DNA of 64,000 nt from Flagellimonas sp. S3867 (GCF_014698935.1 NZ_JACVMN010000003.1:366590-430589); one strand, 5' to 3'; numbered from the stretch's first letter, positions 23,997 through 34,925 are shown. A program made the numbers and translations. The notes: generated by a model from the sequence alone, not told the origin.

Positions 23997-26357
23997 ATGG
24001 AACTGATCGTAAACTATTTACCGGTATTTGGTGTTTTGGCACTTGTCTTCGTATTCATAAAGAATATGTGGGTTGGAAAGCAAGATGAAGGAGATGCAAA
24101 AATGGCAAGAATTGCTAAAAATATTGCAGATGGCGCTATGTCTTTCTTAAAGGCCGAGTATAAAATTCTATCAATTTTTGTAATTGCCGTAGCTGTATTG
24201 CTTTATTTCAAAGGCAGTAGTGAAACTGGCTCCAACGGTATGGTAGCCCTATCCTTTGTTGTAGGCGCAATTTGTTCTGCATTGGCAGGATTCATTGGTA
24301 TGCGTGTTGCTACAAAGGCAAACGTAAGAACTACACAAGCAGCTAAAACGTCTTTGGGAAAAGCCTTGGAAGTTGCCTTTGCCGGAGGTGCCGTAATGGG
24401 CTTGGGCGTTGTTGGTCTTGGGGTATTGGGACTAAGTGGATTGTTTATTGTCTATCAAAATATGTGGCCTGGAGCTGATAATCTTGGTTTAGTATTGAAT
24501 GTATTATCTGGATTCTCACTAGGTGCATCATCTATTGCACTTTTTGCACGTGTTGGTGGTGGTATCTATACCAAGGCTGCGGATGTTGGTGCAGATTTAG
24601 TAGGTAAGGTTGAAGCAGGTATTCCTGAAGATCATCCATTAAACCCGGCTACAATTGCGGATAACGTTGGAGACAACGTTGGTGATGTTGCAGGTATGGG
24701 AGCTGACCTTTTTGAATCCTATGTAGGTTCCATAATCGGTACAATGGTTTTGGGAGCATTTATTATTACTCCTGATTTTGCCGGTTTAGGTGCAGTTTAC
24801 CTTCCATTGGTATTAGCTGCGGTAGGAATAATAATGTCAATTATAGGTACCTTCTTTGTAAGAGTTAAAGATGGTGGAAATCCACAAACAGCATTAAATA
24901 TTGGTGAATTTGGATCGGCTGGTTTAATGGTCGTTGCTTCTTATTTCATTATTAATGCTCTAATTCCTGAGACAGTCGATGGATTACCTTTTGGAGCTAT
25001 GGGTATTTTTTGGGCAACATTGGCCGGTCTAGTTGCTGGTTTAGGTGTTGGTAAGATTACAGAGTACTATACAGGTACAGGTACAAAACCAGTAAATTCT
25101 ATTGTAAAACAATCGGAAACTGGTGCTGCTACAAATATTATTGCAGGTTTAGGTGTTGGTATGATGTCAACAATGATTCCTATTCTTTTAATTGCTGCTG
25201 CGATTTTGGTCTCACACCATTTTGCAGGTCTTTACGGTATTGCTATCGCTGCAGTTGGTATGTTGGCAAATACAGGTATCCAATTAGCAGTTGATGCTTA
25301 CGGACCAATTTCTGATAATGCTGGAGGTATTGCTGAAATGGCTGAACTAGACCCAGAAGTTCGCGAGCGTACTGATAAATTGGATGCTGTTGGTAATACT
25401 ACTGCTGCTATTGGTAAAGGTTTTGCAATTGCTTCTGCTGCCTTAACGGCTTTGGCGTTATTTTCTGCCTTTATGAAAGTTGCAAACGTTACATCTATTG
25501 ATGTTTCTAAACCTACGGTAATGGCAGGACTCCTTGTAGGTGCAATGCTACCCTTTGTATTCTCTGCACTTTCGATGAATGCAGTAGGTCGTGCCGCTAT
25601 GGCAATGATTGAAGAGGTACGTCGTCAATTCAGGGATATTCCGCAATTGAAAGCGGCCTTAGAGGTAATGAGAGCTGTTGATTCAGATATGTCTAAAGCG
25701 ACTCCGGAGCAGCGTGCTACTTTTGATGCTGCCGATGGTTATGCTGAATATGACAAATGTGTTGATATTTCTACAAAAGCATCAATTAAAGAAATGGTAT
25801 TACCAGGTCTTTTGGCGATAGCGGTTCCTGTTGCTGTAGGATTTATTGGTGGAGCCGAAATGTTAGGTGGTCTATTGGCCGGTGTTACTTCTGCTGGTGT
25901 TTTAATGGCAATTTTCCAATCTAATGCAGGTGGAGCTTGGGACAATGCAAAGAAAATGATAGAGTCTGATGGTCGTAAAGGAACAGATGCCCATAAAGCT
26001 GCTGTTGTAGGCGATACAGTTGGTGATCCATTTAAAGATACTTCAGGTCCATCTTTGAACATTTTGTTGAAATTGATGTCAGTTGTAGCGTTGGTTATTG
26101 CTCCGAGTATTGCAATAAGTGCAGATAAGATGATGGCATATAACGAAACTAATGTTGCCACAGAAGTTGTTGAAAGACAAATGGAGCAGCACATTAATGT
26201 TGAGATGAGCAATACTGAAGATGGTGCTTTCAAAGCCATTGTAATAACTACGTCTGAAGTTGATGGAAATATTACAGAAGAAGCAAAAGAATTTACTGCT
26301 GCTACTAAAGAAGAAGTGGAAAAGTTGGTAAATGAATACAAAGAAGCGAAGGAGTAA
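23997..26357 (+). CDS. hppA: Membrane-bound ion-translocating pyrophosphatase
   Basis: A 786-residue polytopic membrane PPase that couples PPi hydrolysis to H+ and/or Na+ export. Substrate-site motifs: [11 protein letters not shown] and [12 protein letters not shown]. The cation-control position is alanine ([11 protein letters not shown]470), the signature of K+-dependent members; K+-independent ones have lysine there. Whether it pumps H+ or Na+ is not decided here. The last ~65 residues form a hydrophilic, acidic tail rich in E and K, longer than usual for the family. Codons favour GGT, GCT and GTT, consistent with high expression. A strong terminator follows. Confidence 0.96.
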   Translation: MELIVNYLPVFGVLALVFVFIKNMWVGKQDEGDAKMARIAKNIADGAMSFLKAEYKILSIFVIAVAVLLYFKGSSETGSNGMVALSFVVGAICSALAGFIGMRVATKANVRTTQAAKTSLGKALEVAFAGGAVMGLGVVGLGVLGLSGLFIVYQNMWPGADNLGLVLNVLSGFSLGASSIALFARVGGGIYTKAADVGADLVGKVEAGIPEDHPLNPATIADNVGDNVGDVAGMGADLFESYVGSIIGTMVLGAFIITPDFAGLGAVYLPLVLAAVGIIMSIIGTFFVRVKDGGNPQTALNIGEFGSAGLMVVASYFIINALIPETVDGLPFGAMGIFWATLAGLVAGLGVGKITEYYTGTGTKPVNSIVKQSETGAATNIIAGLGVGMMSTMIPILLIAAAILVSHHFAGLYGIAIAAVGMLANTGIQLAVDAYGPISDNAGGIAEMAELDPEVRERTDKLDAVGNTTAAIGKGFAIASAALTALALFSAFMKVANVTSIDVSKPTVMAGLLVGAMLPFVFSALSMNAVGRAAMAMIEEVRRQFRDIPQLKAALEVMRAVDSDMSKATPEQRATFDAADGYAEYDKCVDISTKASIKEMVLPGLLAIAVPVAVGFIGGAEMLGGLLAGVTSAGVLMAIFQSNAGGAWDNAKKMIESDGRKGTDAHKAAVVGDTVGDPFKDTSGPSLNILLKLMSVVALVIAPSIAISADKMMAYNETNVATEVVERQMEQHINVEMSNTEDGAFKAIVITTSEVDGNITEEAKEFTAATKEEVEKLVNEYKEAKE

Positions 26358-26380
26358 CTTCAATTCTCAATTAATATACG

Positions 26381-26412
26381 AAAGGGCCGCACTTTAGTGC
26401 GGCCCTTTTTTG
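26381..26412 (+). terminator. Terminator after hppA
   Basis: AAAGGGCCGCAC, short loop, GTGCGGCCCTTT then TTTT. A 12-bp GC-rich perfect stem 24 bases after the stop. The rest of the spacer to 26520 holds only a small TGTCCA/TGGACA hairpin (26416-26433). Confidence 0.95.
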
Positions 26413-26520
26413 TGCTGTCCATTTTGTTGGACATCACGGATTGTCACCATGAACACAATCAACCTGTAAATCATTTCCACGCCTCATTGCCGACAACCTG
26501 ATTTGTTCACTATGACATAT

Positions 26521-27222
26521 CTATTGTAGTTTAAAAGTTATGGGAATGGAAAAAGGAACTTTAACCGGAGTGCCTCGTTGCTTTCCAGGTGTCATTTTTG
26601 GCAATTTGGAGATGATTCGAGCCGCTTCTTTTTCCAAAGTTTCATGCGGACCTCGCATTCGAACTTCATCGATGCTTCCATCTTTTTGAATGGTGAAAAT
26701 GATATTGACCCGACCTTGTAATCCCATTTCTTTGGCTATTTCGGGATAACGGAAATTCTTTCGAACGTGCTTTTGCATCATTTCTTGAAAACAAGCTCGT
26801 TTATTCTTTTCGTTTTCACAACCTGGGAAAATGGGCACATCTTCAATTACGATAAAAGATATTTCGTCAGGAATATTATCCTCAATTACAGGAATATCAT
26901 CTATGGGAACAATTTCGGTCGTATGGTCTATCTCTGTAGAAGCAATTATGGAGTCTTCAATATCAGGGTCATCAGGAATTATTTCAATAACGGGGGGTGC
27001 CTGAATTTTTGGTGGGGGGAGCTTAAGTTCATGAAAAGTAATAGGAGGTTCTTCATCTAGGCTATCAGGAATATCTAAGTTTTGGACAAACTCCGGGGTT
27101 TTATAATATGTCTTCCATTCGATGGCGACATAAGCAAATAGTAAAATAGCGGTCAACCCTATCAAAAAATAGAGCGTACTGTTCTTTTTCAGTTCTAATT
27201 TTGGATTTTTCTTTAATTCCAT
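26521..27222 (-). CDS. Energy transducer TonB family protein
   Basis: A 233-residue protein with a cytoplasmic basic N-terminus, one membrane helix (~18-34), a proline-rich periplasmic linker (PPPKIQAPPVIEIIPDDPD) and a C-terminal TonB domain (~145-233) with GLQGRVNIIFTIQKDGSIDEV and PKMTPGKQRGTPV. It would transmit proton-motive force to outer-membrane TonB-dependent receptors such as the one at the right end of the window. Monocistronic; no exbB/exbD beside it. Confidence 0.92.
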   Translation of the reverse strand: MELKKNPKLELKKNSTLYFLIGLTAILLFAYVAIEWKTYYKTPEFVQNLDIPDSLDEEPPITFHELKLPPPKIQAPPVIEIIPDDPDIEDSIIASTEIDHTTEIVPIDDIPVIEDNIPDEISFIVIEDVPIFPGCENEKNKRACFQEMMQKHVRKNFRYPEIAKEMGLQGRVNIIFTIQKDGSIDEVRMRGPHETLEKEAARIISKLPKMTPGKQRGTPVKVPFSIPITFKLQ

Positions 27223-27393
27223 GTTTGCAAAATTTATGAAGCAAAAAGCTTCGAGTTAGAAATTATGGGTGTTAACCCTAATCTAAAACTAGGTTGAAAA
27301 CAAAGGGAATAAAACCAAGAATGAGTGAATAGGCCTTCTCAGTGAGGGAAAAAGAGATTAATACAAAAAGAAGTTATGAATTGCCTTGTTCAG

Positions 27394-28008
27394 CTAAAAT
27401 AAACCATGAATCTCAGCATCAATTTTATTGATTACCTGCCCCAAGTCTTCGGGTTCATCAACAAAGTTGATATTGTCAACATCTATTACTAAAAGGTTGC
27501 CTTTTTCATAGGTGTTCACCCAAGCTTCGTAACGTTCGTTCAATCGACTGAGGTAATCTATAGAGATGCTGTTTTCGTATTCCCGACCGCGTTTGTGAAT
27601 TTGATTCACCAAATTGGGAATGGAACTTCTCAAGTAAATCAACAGATCGGGTGGTTGCACTAAAGTTTCCATCAGCTCAAAGAGACTTTTATAATTTTCG
27701 AAGTCCCTGTTGGTCATCAGTCCCATAGCGTGGAGGTTAGGTGCAAAAATGTGCGCATCCTCATATATGGTCCGATCCTGTATTACATTTTTTCCACTTT
27801 CCCTGATTTTGAGAATCTGACGGTAACGACTGTTCAAAAAATAAATCTGAAGATTGAAACTCCAGCGTTCCATCTGAGTGTAGAAATCATCCAAATAAGG
27901 ATTGTCAACAACATCTTCAAACTGGGCATTCCATTTGTAGTGTTTGGCCAGTAAGGTGGTCAATGTGGTTTTTCCTGCTCCAATGTTTCCGGCTACGGCA
28001 ATGTGCAT
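27394..28008 (-). CDS. Deoxynucleoside kinase
   Basis: A 204-residue member of the dNK/dGK family that phosphorylates deoxynucleosides for salvage. Seen: P-loop GNIGAGKTT at residues 7-15, QDRTIYEDAHIFA (the D-R-S-like motif binding substrate) near residue 78, and the lid RGREYE near residue 135. Which deoxynucleoside is preferred cannot be read. The nucleoside transporter at 15.5 kb could supply substrate. Confidence 0.92.
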   Translation of the reverse strand: MHIAVAGNIGAGKTTLTTLLAKHYKWNAQFEDVVDNPYLDDFYTQMERWSFNLQIYFLNSRYRQILKIRESGKNVIQDRTIYEDAHIFAPNLHAMGLMTNRDFENYKSLFELMETLVQPPDLLIYLRSSIPNLVNQIHKRGREYENSISIDYLSRLNERYEAWVNTYEKGNLLVIDVDNINFVDEPEDLGQVINKIDAEIHGLF

Positions 28009-28132
28009 GCGTGTTGATCTTGAATGGTTATTTTACAGTGTTTAGTTGCAAAGGCATACAATATACAACGAATCTTGTGGAAGGTAAAACCAACCTTGAT
28101 GGTTTTGTCAACCTTTCGATGAAAAACCATTA

Positions 28133-31100
28133 TCAGTGCTTTAATGCATGGCAACTGCAACCGGGAATGGTAAAACTCTGGGTTTGTTCATGCCATGGAA
28201 AAGCTTGATTGTATTTATTGTTTTCCCAATAGAATTTGCCACGCTCTTCAGGCTCGTTGCCAATTTCATTCATGGTTTCGGTGTCGTACAGGCGTCCATT
28301 GATCATCGTATAGCGAACAGAATTGGTGTTTTCGATATTCTCCAGTGGGTTTTTATCCAAAACAATTAGGTCAGCTAGCTTGCCTACTTTCAACGAGCCA
28401 ATTTCATTGCCCATACCAATGTATTCGGCTCCATTGATGGTAGCAGCTTTTAAGGCATCCATATTGCTCATTCCACCGGCTTTAAGCATCCAAAGTTCCC
28501 AATGGGCTCCCAAACCTTGCAATTGACCATGGGCACCAAGATTGGCCTTGACCCCAGCATTGGACAAATCGGTAACCGTTTTTGAAACCAAAACATGGCC
28601 ATTGGTATATTCTTCTTGCGGTGCTTTGGTTCGATGACGACTTCTAGAATCAATAATATGCCTAGGAGTGTATTTCAACAATTTTTCATTTTCCCAGACA
28701 TTGTCACGTTCATAATAGAAATACTCTCCATTTAAACCGCCATAATTTACAATAAGAGTGGGGGTATATCCACTTTGGCTATTGCTCCAAAGCGCGATGA
28801 TATCCTTGTAAACTGGAGCCACTGGAATATTGTGCTCTATTCCTGTGTGACCATCCATGATCATGCTCATGTTGTGAAAAAAGGTAGATCCCCCTTCGGG
28901 CACTACATTGACACCCAATTCTTTGGCAGCTTGCATTACTTGCTGTCGTTGTTCACGTCGAGGTTGATTATAACTTTTTACAGACGTAGCTCCAAAGGCC
29001 TTTGTTCTTCGGATGGCGGAACGGGCATCGTCCAAACTATTGACAACTGCCTTGAAATCTCCATCGGCCCCATAAAGAATAAAACCGGTTGAATAGATTC
29101 TGGGTCCGACCATCTCACCACTTTTTACAAGTTCAGATAAGCCAAAAACCGTTTCGCTGTTGGCTGAAGGATCGTGTGATGTAGTGACGCCAAAAGCGAG
29201 ATTGGCATACAATTGCCAATGTTTTTTGGTGTTCAAGCCTGATCTAAAAGCCCCAATATGGGCATGGGCATCTACAATACCGGGCATTATGGTTTTGCCC
29301 TTGGCATCAATTATTTCAGTATTTGATGGGATGGTGATTTCTGAAGCGGTACCTATGCTTTCAATTTTGTTGTCTTTGATAATTATTGTGGCATTTTCTA
29401 GTATTTCATCATTTTCCATGGTGATGACTCTAGCATTGGTAAACGCAATTCTGCCTTTTGGTCTATCCGTTTTGGCAATTAACCCCACTTCAATGCCTTT
29501 TTCGGTTATGGGTGGAATGCTGTCTGGAGAATTTTTAAGATAGGTGAACCTTTGCTTCACATCGTTGGAGAAATACTCACTCCCCAAAGTCCAATGTAGT
29601 TTTTGGCTGTCATTGGACCAATGAAGGTTATAACCCGCATCCTTGGCTACTTGTGTCACAGGGAACGCTTTACTTTTTGGGTCAAATTCAATGGTTTGGC
29701 CCGTCATGGTCATCGGCGCCACATACGCTTTGTGTAAATTGGAAAATAACAACCATTTGTTATCAGGTGATGACACAATATGATTGGCGTATTTGGACTT
29801 GAAATGAACGCGTTCATCCTTACCATTCAAATCAACACTTTTAAGTTCCTTCGTCAACGATCCGAAGAATTTTCCACCGGTTTGAAAGAAGACACGAAGG
29901 TCATCAGCACTGAATGTTGGCGTTAACCCATTCTCGGTAAGTTTTTTGATATAGTTTCCATTGGTGGCCATCGTGTAAATACCAGACTCTTTAGTGAACG
30001 TTCTACCTTGATCATTACTACCGCTTTGTTTCCCATAAACAATGTAATTTCCACTGTTTGAGAAAGCGGGAAAACGATAAATTCCTTTGGTCAAAGTCAG
30101 TTTGGTCGATTTGCCACCTGTTGATGCTATTTTATGAATGGCGCCCAGCAGCTCATCATCCCAGGTCACATAAATAATTTCCTTTCCATCAGGAGAAAAA
30201 GAAGGCTCAAACTCCAAATCAGTACCTTTTGTTAGGCGTTTTGGTTTACCATTTGGTAAAGTTTTGGTCCAAAGGCGTCCCAATGCACTGAAAACAATTC
30301 TTTTTCCATCTGGGGAAGTCTTAACATGGCGAATTACCTTAGCTGTAAATTCATCTGCATCTACTTGATGTTGAACCCGGTGCGTCTCGGCAATTTTAAT
30401 TTTTGTATCTACTTGGAATGGAATAGACCCGACCTGAAGGGTTTCAATATTGATTTTTTGAATTTTACCTCCTGCCCAAAAAACGATTTCATTGCCATTT
30501 GGCATCCAGCTGAAGTTGGGATAGGTGCCAAAAATGGCCCAAGCTTCCATCTGATCCTTGTTCAAAGCATCATAAATAGGCCACTCTTCACCTGTTTCCA
30601 AATTATGGATAAACAGAACAGTTTTAGTTCGAACACGTTTTACAAAAGCAAGCTTTTTGTTATCAGGTGAAACAGTTGGTCTTGAAGCACTACCAGGACC
30701 TCCAGTTATGGTGATGGTCTTTCCGGTTTCAAAATCATAACGTTTGATGGCATAAATCTGTGAATTGGGATCTTTGTTGTATTGAAAAAATCCACCTGGG
30801 TACATATCCTCGCAGTAGTACAAGTATTTACCATCATTAGAAACCGAAGGTTCGTTGACATCTTGTTGGTCATTTTTTCTTTTTGTCAACTTTAAACCAC
30901 TTCCACCTGTAATATGATATTGCCACATTTCGCCTGCACCCAAGGAACGTTGCGATGTGAAGTGTTTTCTGGCAATCAAATGGTTGCCATCCGGTGTCCA
31001 AACGGCATTGTTCAACAATCTGAAGTTTTCTTTGGTGATTTGTTTCGCATTGCTGCCATCAATATCCATCACCCAAATATTGTCTCCGCCTCCAGCATCG

Positions 31101-31423
31101 GAAGTAAAGGATATCTTTTTTCCATCTGGGCTAAAACGAGGTTGAACTTCAAAAGGCAATCCAGTACGCAAAGCTTTTGCATTTCCTCCCGAAACGGGCA
31201 TGATGTATATATCCCCAAGCATATCAAAAACAATTTGCCTTCCATCTGGGCTGACATCTAGATTCATCCATGTGCCTTCATCAGTCGATAAAGCAACGTC
31301 ATTGATTTTCCAATCAGAATAGGGATTGGATACATCCCACTTTTTTTCATCCTTTTTATCTTGACCTACAACTAAGAATGTAAATGAGAATAAGAGAAAT
31401 GAAAGTAATGCTTTGTTTTTCAT
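28133..31423 (-). CDS. Secreted PD40 beta-propeller plus amidohydrolase protein
   Basis: A 1096-residue protein with a signal peptide (cleavage near VVGQ). Residues ~50-560 contain repeated PD40/TolB-like blades with SPDGK motifs (for example PDGRQIVFDMLGD, FSPDGKKISFTSDAGGG). Residues ~655-1060 are an amidohydrolase: metal motif DAHAHIG, later HTGIEHN, and the C-terminal GSLKVGKLADLIVLD. Such fusions are common in Flavobacteriia as secreted hydrolases of imidazolone/dipeptide type; substrate unknown. It has its own promoter region, divergent from the metK riboswitch. Confidence 0.9.
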   Translation of the reverse strand: MKNKALLSFLLFSFTFLVVGQDKKDEKKWDVSNPYSDWKINDVALSTDEGTWMNLDVSPDGRQIVFDMLGDIYIMPVSGGNAKALRTGLPFEVQPRFSPDGKKISFTSDAGGGDNIWVMDIDGSNAKQITKENFRLLNNAVWTPDGNHLIARKHFTSQRSLGAGEMWQYHITGGSGLKLTKRKNDQQDVNEPSVSNDGKYLYYCEDMYPGGFFQYNKDPNSQIYAIKRYDFETGKTITITGGPGSASRPTVSPDNKKLAFVKRVRTKTVLFIHNLETGEEWPIYDALNKDQMEAWAIFGTYPNFSWMPNGNEIVFWAGGKIQKINIETLQVGSIPFQVDTKIKIAETHRVQHQVDADEFTAKVIRHVKTSPDGKRIVFSALGRLWTKTLPNGKPKRLTKGTDLEFEPSFSPDGKEIIYVTWDDELLGAIHKIASTGGKSTKLTLTKGIYRFPAFSNSGNYIVYGKQSGSNDQGRTFTKESGIYTMATNGNYIKKLTENGLTPTFSADDLRVFFQTGGKFFGSLTKELKSVDLNGKDERVHFKSKYANHIVSSPDNKWLLFSNLHKAYVAPMTMTGQTIEFDPKSKAFPVTQVAKDAGYNLHWSNDSQKLHWTLGSEYFSNDVKQRFTYLKNSPDSIPPITEKGIEVGLIAKTDRPKGRIAFTNARVITMENDEILENATIIIKDNKIESIGTASEITIPSNTEIIDAKGKTIMPGIVDAHAHIGAFRSGLNTKKHWQLYANLAFGVTTSHDPSANSETVFGLSELVKSGEMVGPRIYSTGFILYGADGDFKAVVNSLDDARSAIRRTKAFGATSVKSYNQPRREQRQQVMQAAKELGVNVVPEGGSTFFHNMSMIMDGHTGIEHNIPVAPVYKDIIALWSNSQSGYTPTLIVNYGGLNGEYFYYERDNVWENEKLLKYTPRHIIDSRSRHRTKAPQEEYTNGHVLVSKTVTDLSNAGVKANLGAHGQLQGLGAHWELWMLKAGGMSNMDALKAATINGAEYIGMGNEIGSLKVGKLADLIVLDKNPLENIENTNSVRYTMINGRLYDTETMNEIGNEPEERGKFYWENNKYNQAFPWHEQTQSFTIPGCSCHALKH

Positions 31424-31522
31424 GATATGTAAATTAGTCGGACAGCAAAATACGGATAAACCACTTATAATAGATATAAGGCTTTTAAAAATATTAGGTT
31501 TTTAAGACCAAAACATTTTCAT

Positions 31523-31530
31523 ATTTTTGC
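31523..31530 (+). promoter_or_regulatory. -7 promoter element of metK
   Basis: TATTTTTG matches TAnnTTTG and would place the transcription start about 5-8 bases downstream, right at the beginning of the SAM-II-like element. Confidence 0.6.
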
Positions 31531-31540
31531 CCACGATTAA

Positions 31541-31592
31541 TGAGGAAAGATTTGACTGCTTGCAACCTCCAAAAAAAAATGCTAAAAAAGGT
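31541..31592 (+). ncRNA. SAM-II-like riboswitch upstream of metK
   Basis: The segment shows the SAM-II core in order: a 5' stem strand (GAGG, 31542-31545), the loop GATTTGAC (31549-31556) then TTGCA (31560-31564), the 3' stem strand CCTC (31566-31569), an A-rich linker, and GCTAAAAAAGG (31581-31591). TTGC can pair with GCTAA leaving one bulged U, as in the known pseudoknot. Weak points are the short P1 stem with three extra A and a linker made almost entirely of A. Position directly after a -7 element and 55 bases before metK supports SAM feedback. Confidence 0.65.
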
Positions 31593-31646
31593 GTGTAAAC
31601 TTTTTTGGGCTGCATCGTCAAATCTCACCACATAAAATAGAAGTAC

Positions 31647-32900
31647 ATGCCATATCTGTTTACATCAGAATCTGTTAGTGAAGGACACCCAGACAAAATA
31701 GCCGACCAAATCAGTGATGCGCTTTTAGACAACTTTTTAGCTTTTGACCCCGAAAGCAAAGTGGCTTGCGAGACTTTGGTAACCACGGGCCAAGTAGTTT
31801 TGGCAGGAGAAGTTAAAAGTGACACTTACTTAGATGTTCAAAATATTGCCAGGGAGGTCATTAATAAAATAGGATACACCAAAGGTGAATATCAGTTTAG
31901 TGGAGATTCTTGTGGCGTTATTTCTCTGATTCATGAACAATCTCAAGATATCAACCAAGGGGTGGATAGGGGAAGCAAAGAAGAACAGGGAGCAGGTGAT
32001 CAAGGTATGATGTTTGGCTATGCAACCAAAGAGACTGAGAATTATATGCCTTTGGCATTGGATATTTCACATAAGATCCTTCAAGTTTTAGCAGATTTAA
32101 GAAAAGAGGGAACAAAAATTTCATACTTAAGACCGGATGCCAAAGCCCAAGTGACTATCGAATATTCGGATGATAATGTGCCGCAGCGAATAGATACCAT
32201 AGTCGTATCTACCCAACACGATGATTTCGATGCTGATGAAAAGATGTTGGCTAAAATCAAAGAGGATATTCTTACTATTTTAATTCCAGAAGTAAAAAAG
32301 TTGTTGCCGGAATCCATTCAGGTGCTTTTCAATAACAACATTAAATACCATATTAACCCAACAGGTAAGTTTGTTATAGGTGGTCCGCATGGAGATACCG
32401 GACTGACCGGACGCAAAATCATCGTTGATACCTACGGAGGAAAAGGCGCACATGGCGGTGGTGCCTTTAGTGGAAAAGACCCAAGCAAAGTGGATAGAAG
32501 TGCAGCTTATGCAGCGCGACATGCGGCTAAAAACTTGGTGGCAGCTGGGGTGGCAGATGAGATATTGGTACAGGTAAGCTACGCTATCGGCGTGGTTGAG
32601 CCAACCTCCATTTTTGTGGATACCTTCGGTACGGCAAACGTGAATCTATCTGATGGTGAAATTGCTGAAAAGGCTTCGCAATTATTCGATATGAGACCTT
32701 TTGCCATTGAAGAACGCTTAAAATTGAGAAATCCGATTTATTTGGAGACCGCGGCATACGGTCATATGGGAAAACAACCGCAAAAAATCGCCAAGGTTTT
32801 TGAATCACCTTACAACGGAAGAGTTGAAAAAGAAGTGGAACTTTTCACTTGGGAAAAATTGGACAAGGTCGAAGCCGTAAAAGAGGTTTTTGGGCTTTAA
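31647..32900 (+). CDS. metK: S-adenosylmethionine synthetase
   Basis: A 417-residue MetK that makes SAM from methionine and ATP in the cytoplasm. Signatures: [17 protein letters not shown] at the N-terminus, [12 protein letters not shown] near residue 115 and [14 protein letters not shown] near residue 247, plus [16 protein letters not shown]. Length is normal for Bacteroidota (some relatives have an insertion, as here). Preceded by a SAM-II-like riboswitch, giving product control of its own synthesis. Confidence 0.98.
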   Translation: MPYLFTSESVSEGHPDKIADQISDALLDNFLAFDPESKVACETLVTTGQVVLAGEVKSDTYLDVQNIAREVINKIGYTKGEYQFSGDSCGVISLIHEQSQDINQGVDRGSKEEQGAGDQGMMFGYATKETENYMPLALDISHKILQVLADLRKEGTKISYLRPDAKAQVTIEYSDDNVPQRIDTIVVSTQHDDFDADEKMLAKIKEDILTILIPEVKKLLPESIQVLFNNNIKYHINPTGKFVIGGPHGDTGLTGRKIIVDTYGGKGAHGGGAFSGKDPSKVDRSAAYAARHAAKNLVAAGVADEILVQVSYAIGVVEPTSIFVDTFGTANVNLSDGEIAEKASQLFDMRPFAIEERLKLRNPIYLETAAYGHMGKQPQKIAKVFESPYNGRVEKEVELFTWEKLDKVEAVKEVFGL

Positions 32901-32990
32901 GCTCATTTCTGTTTCTTTCTAACCCGTCTTGAAGAAATATCAGCTAAAGATTTCTTTGTAGTTTTAGGCGTCAATCAAAATTTTATTAAG

Positions 32991-34925
32991 ATGAAAAGAG
33001 TACTTCGTCCGGTTATGCTAATGTTCGTTTTGGCATTGGCAATATCATCCTGCAAAAAAACCGTCAAAAAGGAGATTCAGCAAGAGGATACCTACGTAGC
33101 TGATAATTACAACAAGCAAGAAGTGGATATTGAGATGAGGGACGGAGTAAAATTGCACACCACCATTTATTCGCCAAAAGATACCTCAAAGGAATATCCC
33201 ATTTTAATGCAGCGGACACCATACAGTTCTAGACCATATGGTGAAGAAAATTTTAGAAAGCAGATTGGTCCCAATGTGCATTTAATGAAGGAAGGAAATA
33301 TCATTGTCTACCAAGATGTTCGAGGAAGATGGTTGAGTGAAGGACATTATGAGAACATGCGGGCGTATATTCCCAATAAGACTTCTGATCAGGATGTTGA
33401 TGAAAGTTCGGATACTTACGATACCATTGAATGGTTGGTGAACAATGTGGAGAACAACAATGGTAGAGTGGGCGTTTGGGGCATTTCATATCCTGGATTT
33501 TATGCAACTTACGCAACCGTTGATGCCCACCCAGCTTTAAAAGCTTCTTCACCGCAAGCTTGTATTGGGGACTTCTTTTTTGATGATTTCCACCATAACG
33601 GAGCATATTTACTGAGTTATTTTAGGGCAACATCACTTTTTGGAACACCAAGACCCAATAACGATCAACCCATAGACACGGCTTGGTACACTTTACCGGA
33701 TATTCAAACGGAAGACCAGTATCAATTCTTTTTGGATGTAGGCCCTTTAGAGAACTTGAACTCCTTTTTTGAATATGAAACGGTAGACACACCGACAATG
33801 CGACCTGACGGGGTTACTGACGACTTTTTCTGGAACGAACTGAAGGAACATCCTAACTACGACGAACTTTGGCAGAGTAGGGGAATCATTCAACATCTAA
33901 AAAATGTAAAGACCAATGTTGCCACCATGATCGTTGGTGGATGGTTTGACGCGGAGGATTTATATGGCCCACTGGAGACTTATAAAAATATTGAACAACA
34001 TAACGAAGGCAACTACAATACCATGGTTTTTGGACCATGGGATCATGGTGGATGGGCACGGAAAAAGGATAGGAATGTAGTTGGCAATTATTATTTCGGA
34101 GATTCCATTTCGCTGTTCTACCAGAAAAATATTGAAACGAAATTCTTCAACCATTTTTTAAAAGGAGAAGGGGATGAGAATAGTGGACTTCCAGAAGCCT
34201 ATGTTTTCGATTCGGGTCGTAAAGAATGGAAAACATATGACTCATGGCCTCCGAGAGGAGTTGAAAAAGAGACCAGGTTTCTTTCAGAAAATCAAAAATT
34301 GACCTCAGAACAAAAAGAAGTTTCGGGCATTCAATTTGTTAGCAATGTAAAAAAACCGGTTCCTTACTCAGAGGATATCAAGTCTGTGTTTACACCCAGA
34401 AAGTACATGACCGATGATCAGCGATTTGCAGCTCGCAGATCAGATGTGCTCATTTTTGAAACAGATGTATTGGAAGAAGATTTGACTTTGGCCGGTGATA
34501 TTCTGGCAAAGTTAAAGGTAGCAACGACTGGAACCGCGGCTGATTGGATTGTTAAAGTAATCGACGTACATCCAGCGGAAACAGAAACCAACGAGGAGAT
34601 GCAAGACCATTTAAAAATGGCCAATTATCATCTCATGGTTCGTAGTGAGGTGTTAAGGGGAAGGTTCAGAAACAGTTTTTCCAACCCCGAACCCTTTACA
34701 CCAAATAAGAAAACAGATGTAAACCTTAAGCTACAAGATGTTTTTCATACCATTAAAAAGGGACATAAACTTCAAATTCAGGTGCAGAGCACATGGTTTC
34801 CTTTAATAGATTTAAATCCACAGACCTATGTAGACAACATTTTTAAGGCTGATGAGGAGGATTTTAAGACCCAGACACATACGGTTTTTACTGATTCTAA
34901 TGTGGAATTTTCGGTTTTGAGATAA
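32991..34925 (+). CDS. CocE/NonD family hydrolase (X-Pro dipeptidyl-peptidase-like lipoprotein)
   Basis: A 644-residue protein with a lipoprotein signal (lipobox ISSC, C about residue 21). The alpha/beta-hydrolase domain (~45-380) has the nucleophile in GISYPG (Ser near residue 165) and a helical cap; the C-terminal jelly-roll X-Pro dipeptidyl-peptidase domain (~400-640) has GDILAKLKVATTGTAADW and GHKLQIQVQSTWFP. It probably cleaves esters or amides, perhaps proline peptides or glutaryl-type substrates, outside the inner membrane. It sits between metK and metY but has no evident metabolic link to them. Confidence 0.9.
   Translation: MKRVLRPVMLMFVLALAISSCKKTVKKEIQQEDTYVADNYNKQEVDIEMRDGVKLHTTIYSPKDTSKEYPILMQRTPYSSRPYGEENFRKQIGPNVHLMKEGNIIVYQDVRGRWLSEGHYENMRAYIPNKTSDQDVDESSDTYDTIEWLVNNVENNNGRVGVWGISYPGFYATYATVDAHPALKASSPQACIGDFFFDDFHHNGAYLLSYFRATSLFGTPRPNNDQPIDTAWYTLPDIQTEDQYQFFLDVGPLENLNSFFEYETVDTPTMRPDGVTDDFFWNELKEHPNYDELWQSRGIIQHLKNVKTNVATMIVGGWFDAEDLYGPLETYKNIEQHNEGNYNTMVFGPWDHGGWARKKDRNVVGNYYFGDSISLFYQKNIETKFFNHFLKGEGDENSGLPEAYVFDSGRKEWKTYDSWPPRGVEKETRFLSENQKLTSEQKEVSGIQFVSNVKKPVPYSEDIKSVFTPRKYMTDDQRFAARRSDVLIFETDVLEEDLTLAGDILAKLKVATTGTAADWIVKVIDVHPAETETNEEMQDHLKMANYHLMVRSEVLRGRFRNSFSNPEPFTPNKKTDVNLKLQDVFHTIKKGHKLQIQVQSTWFPLIDLNPQTYVDNIFKADEEDFKTQTHTVFTDSNVEFSVLR

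Noticed and set aside
25739..26341. 200-residue open frame antisense to hppA
   Set aside because: Serine/alanine/threonine-rich text typical of the complement of a strongly codon-biased gene.
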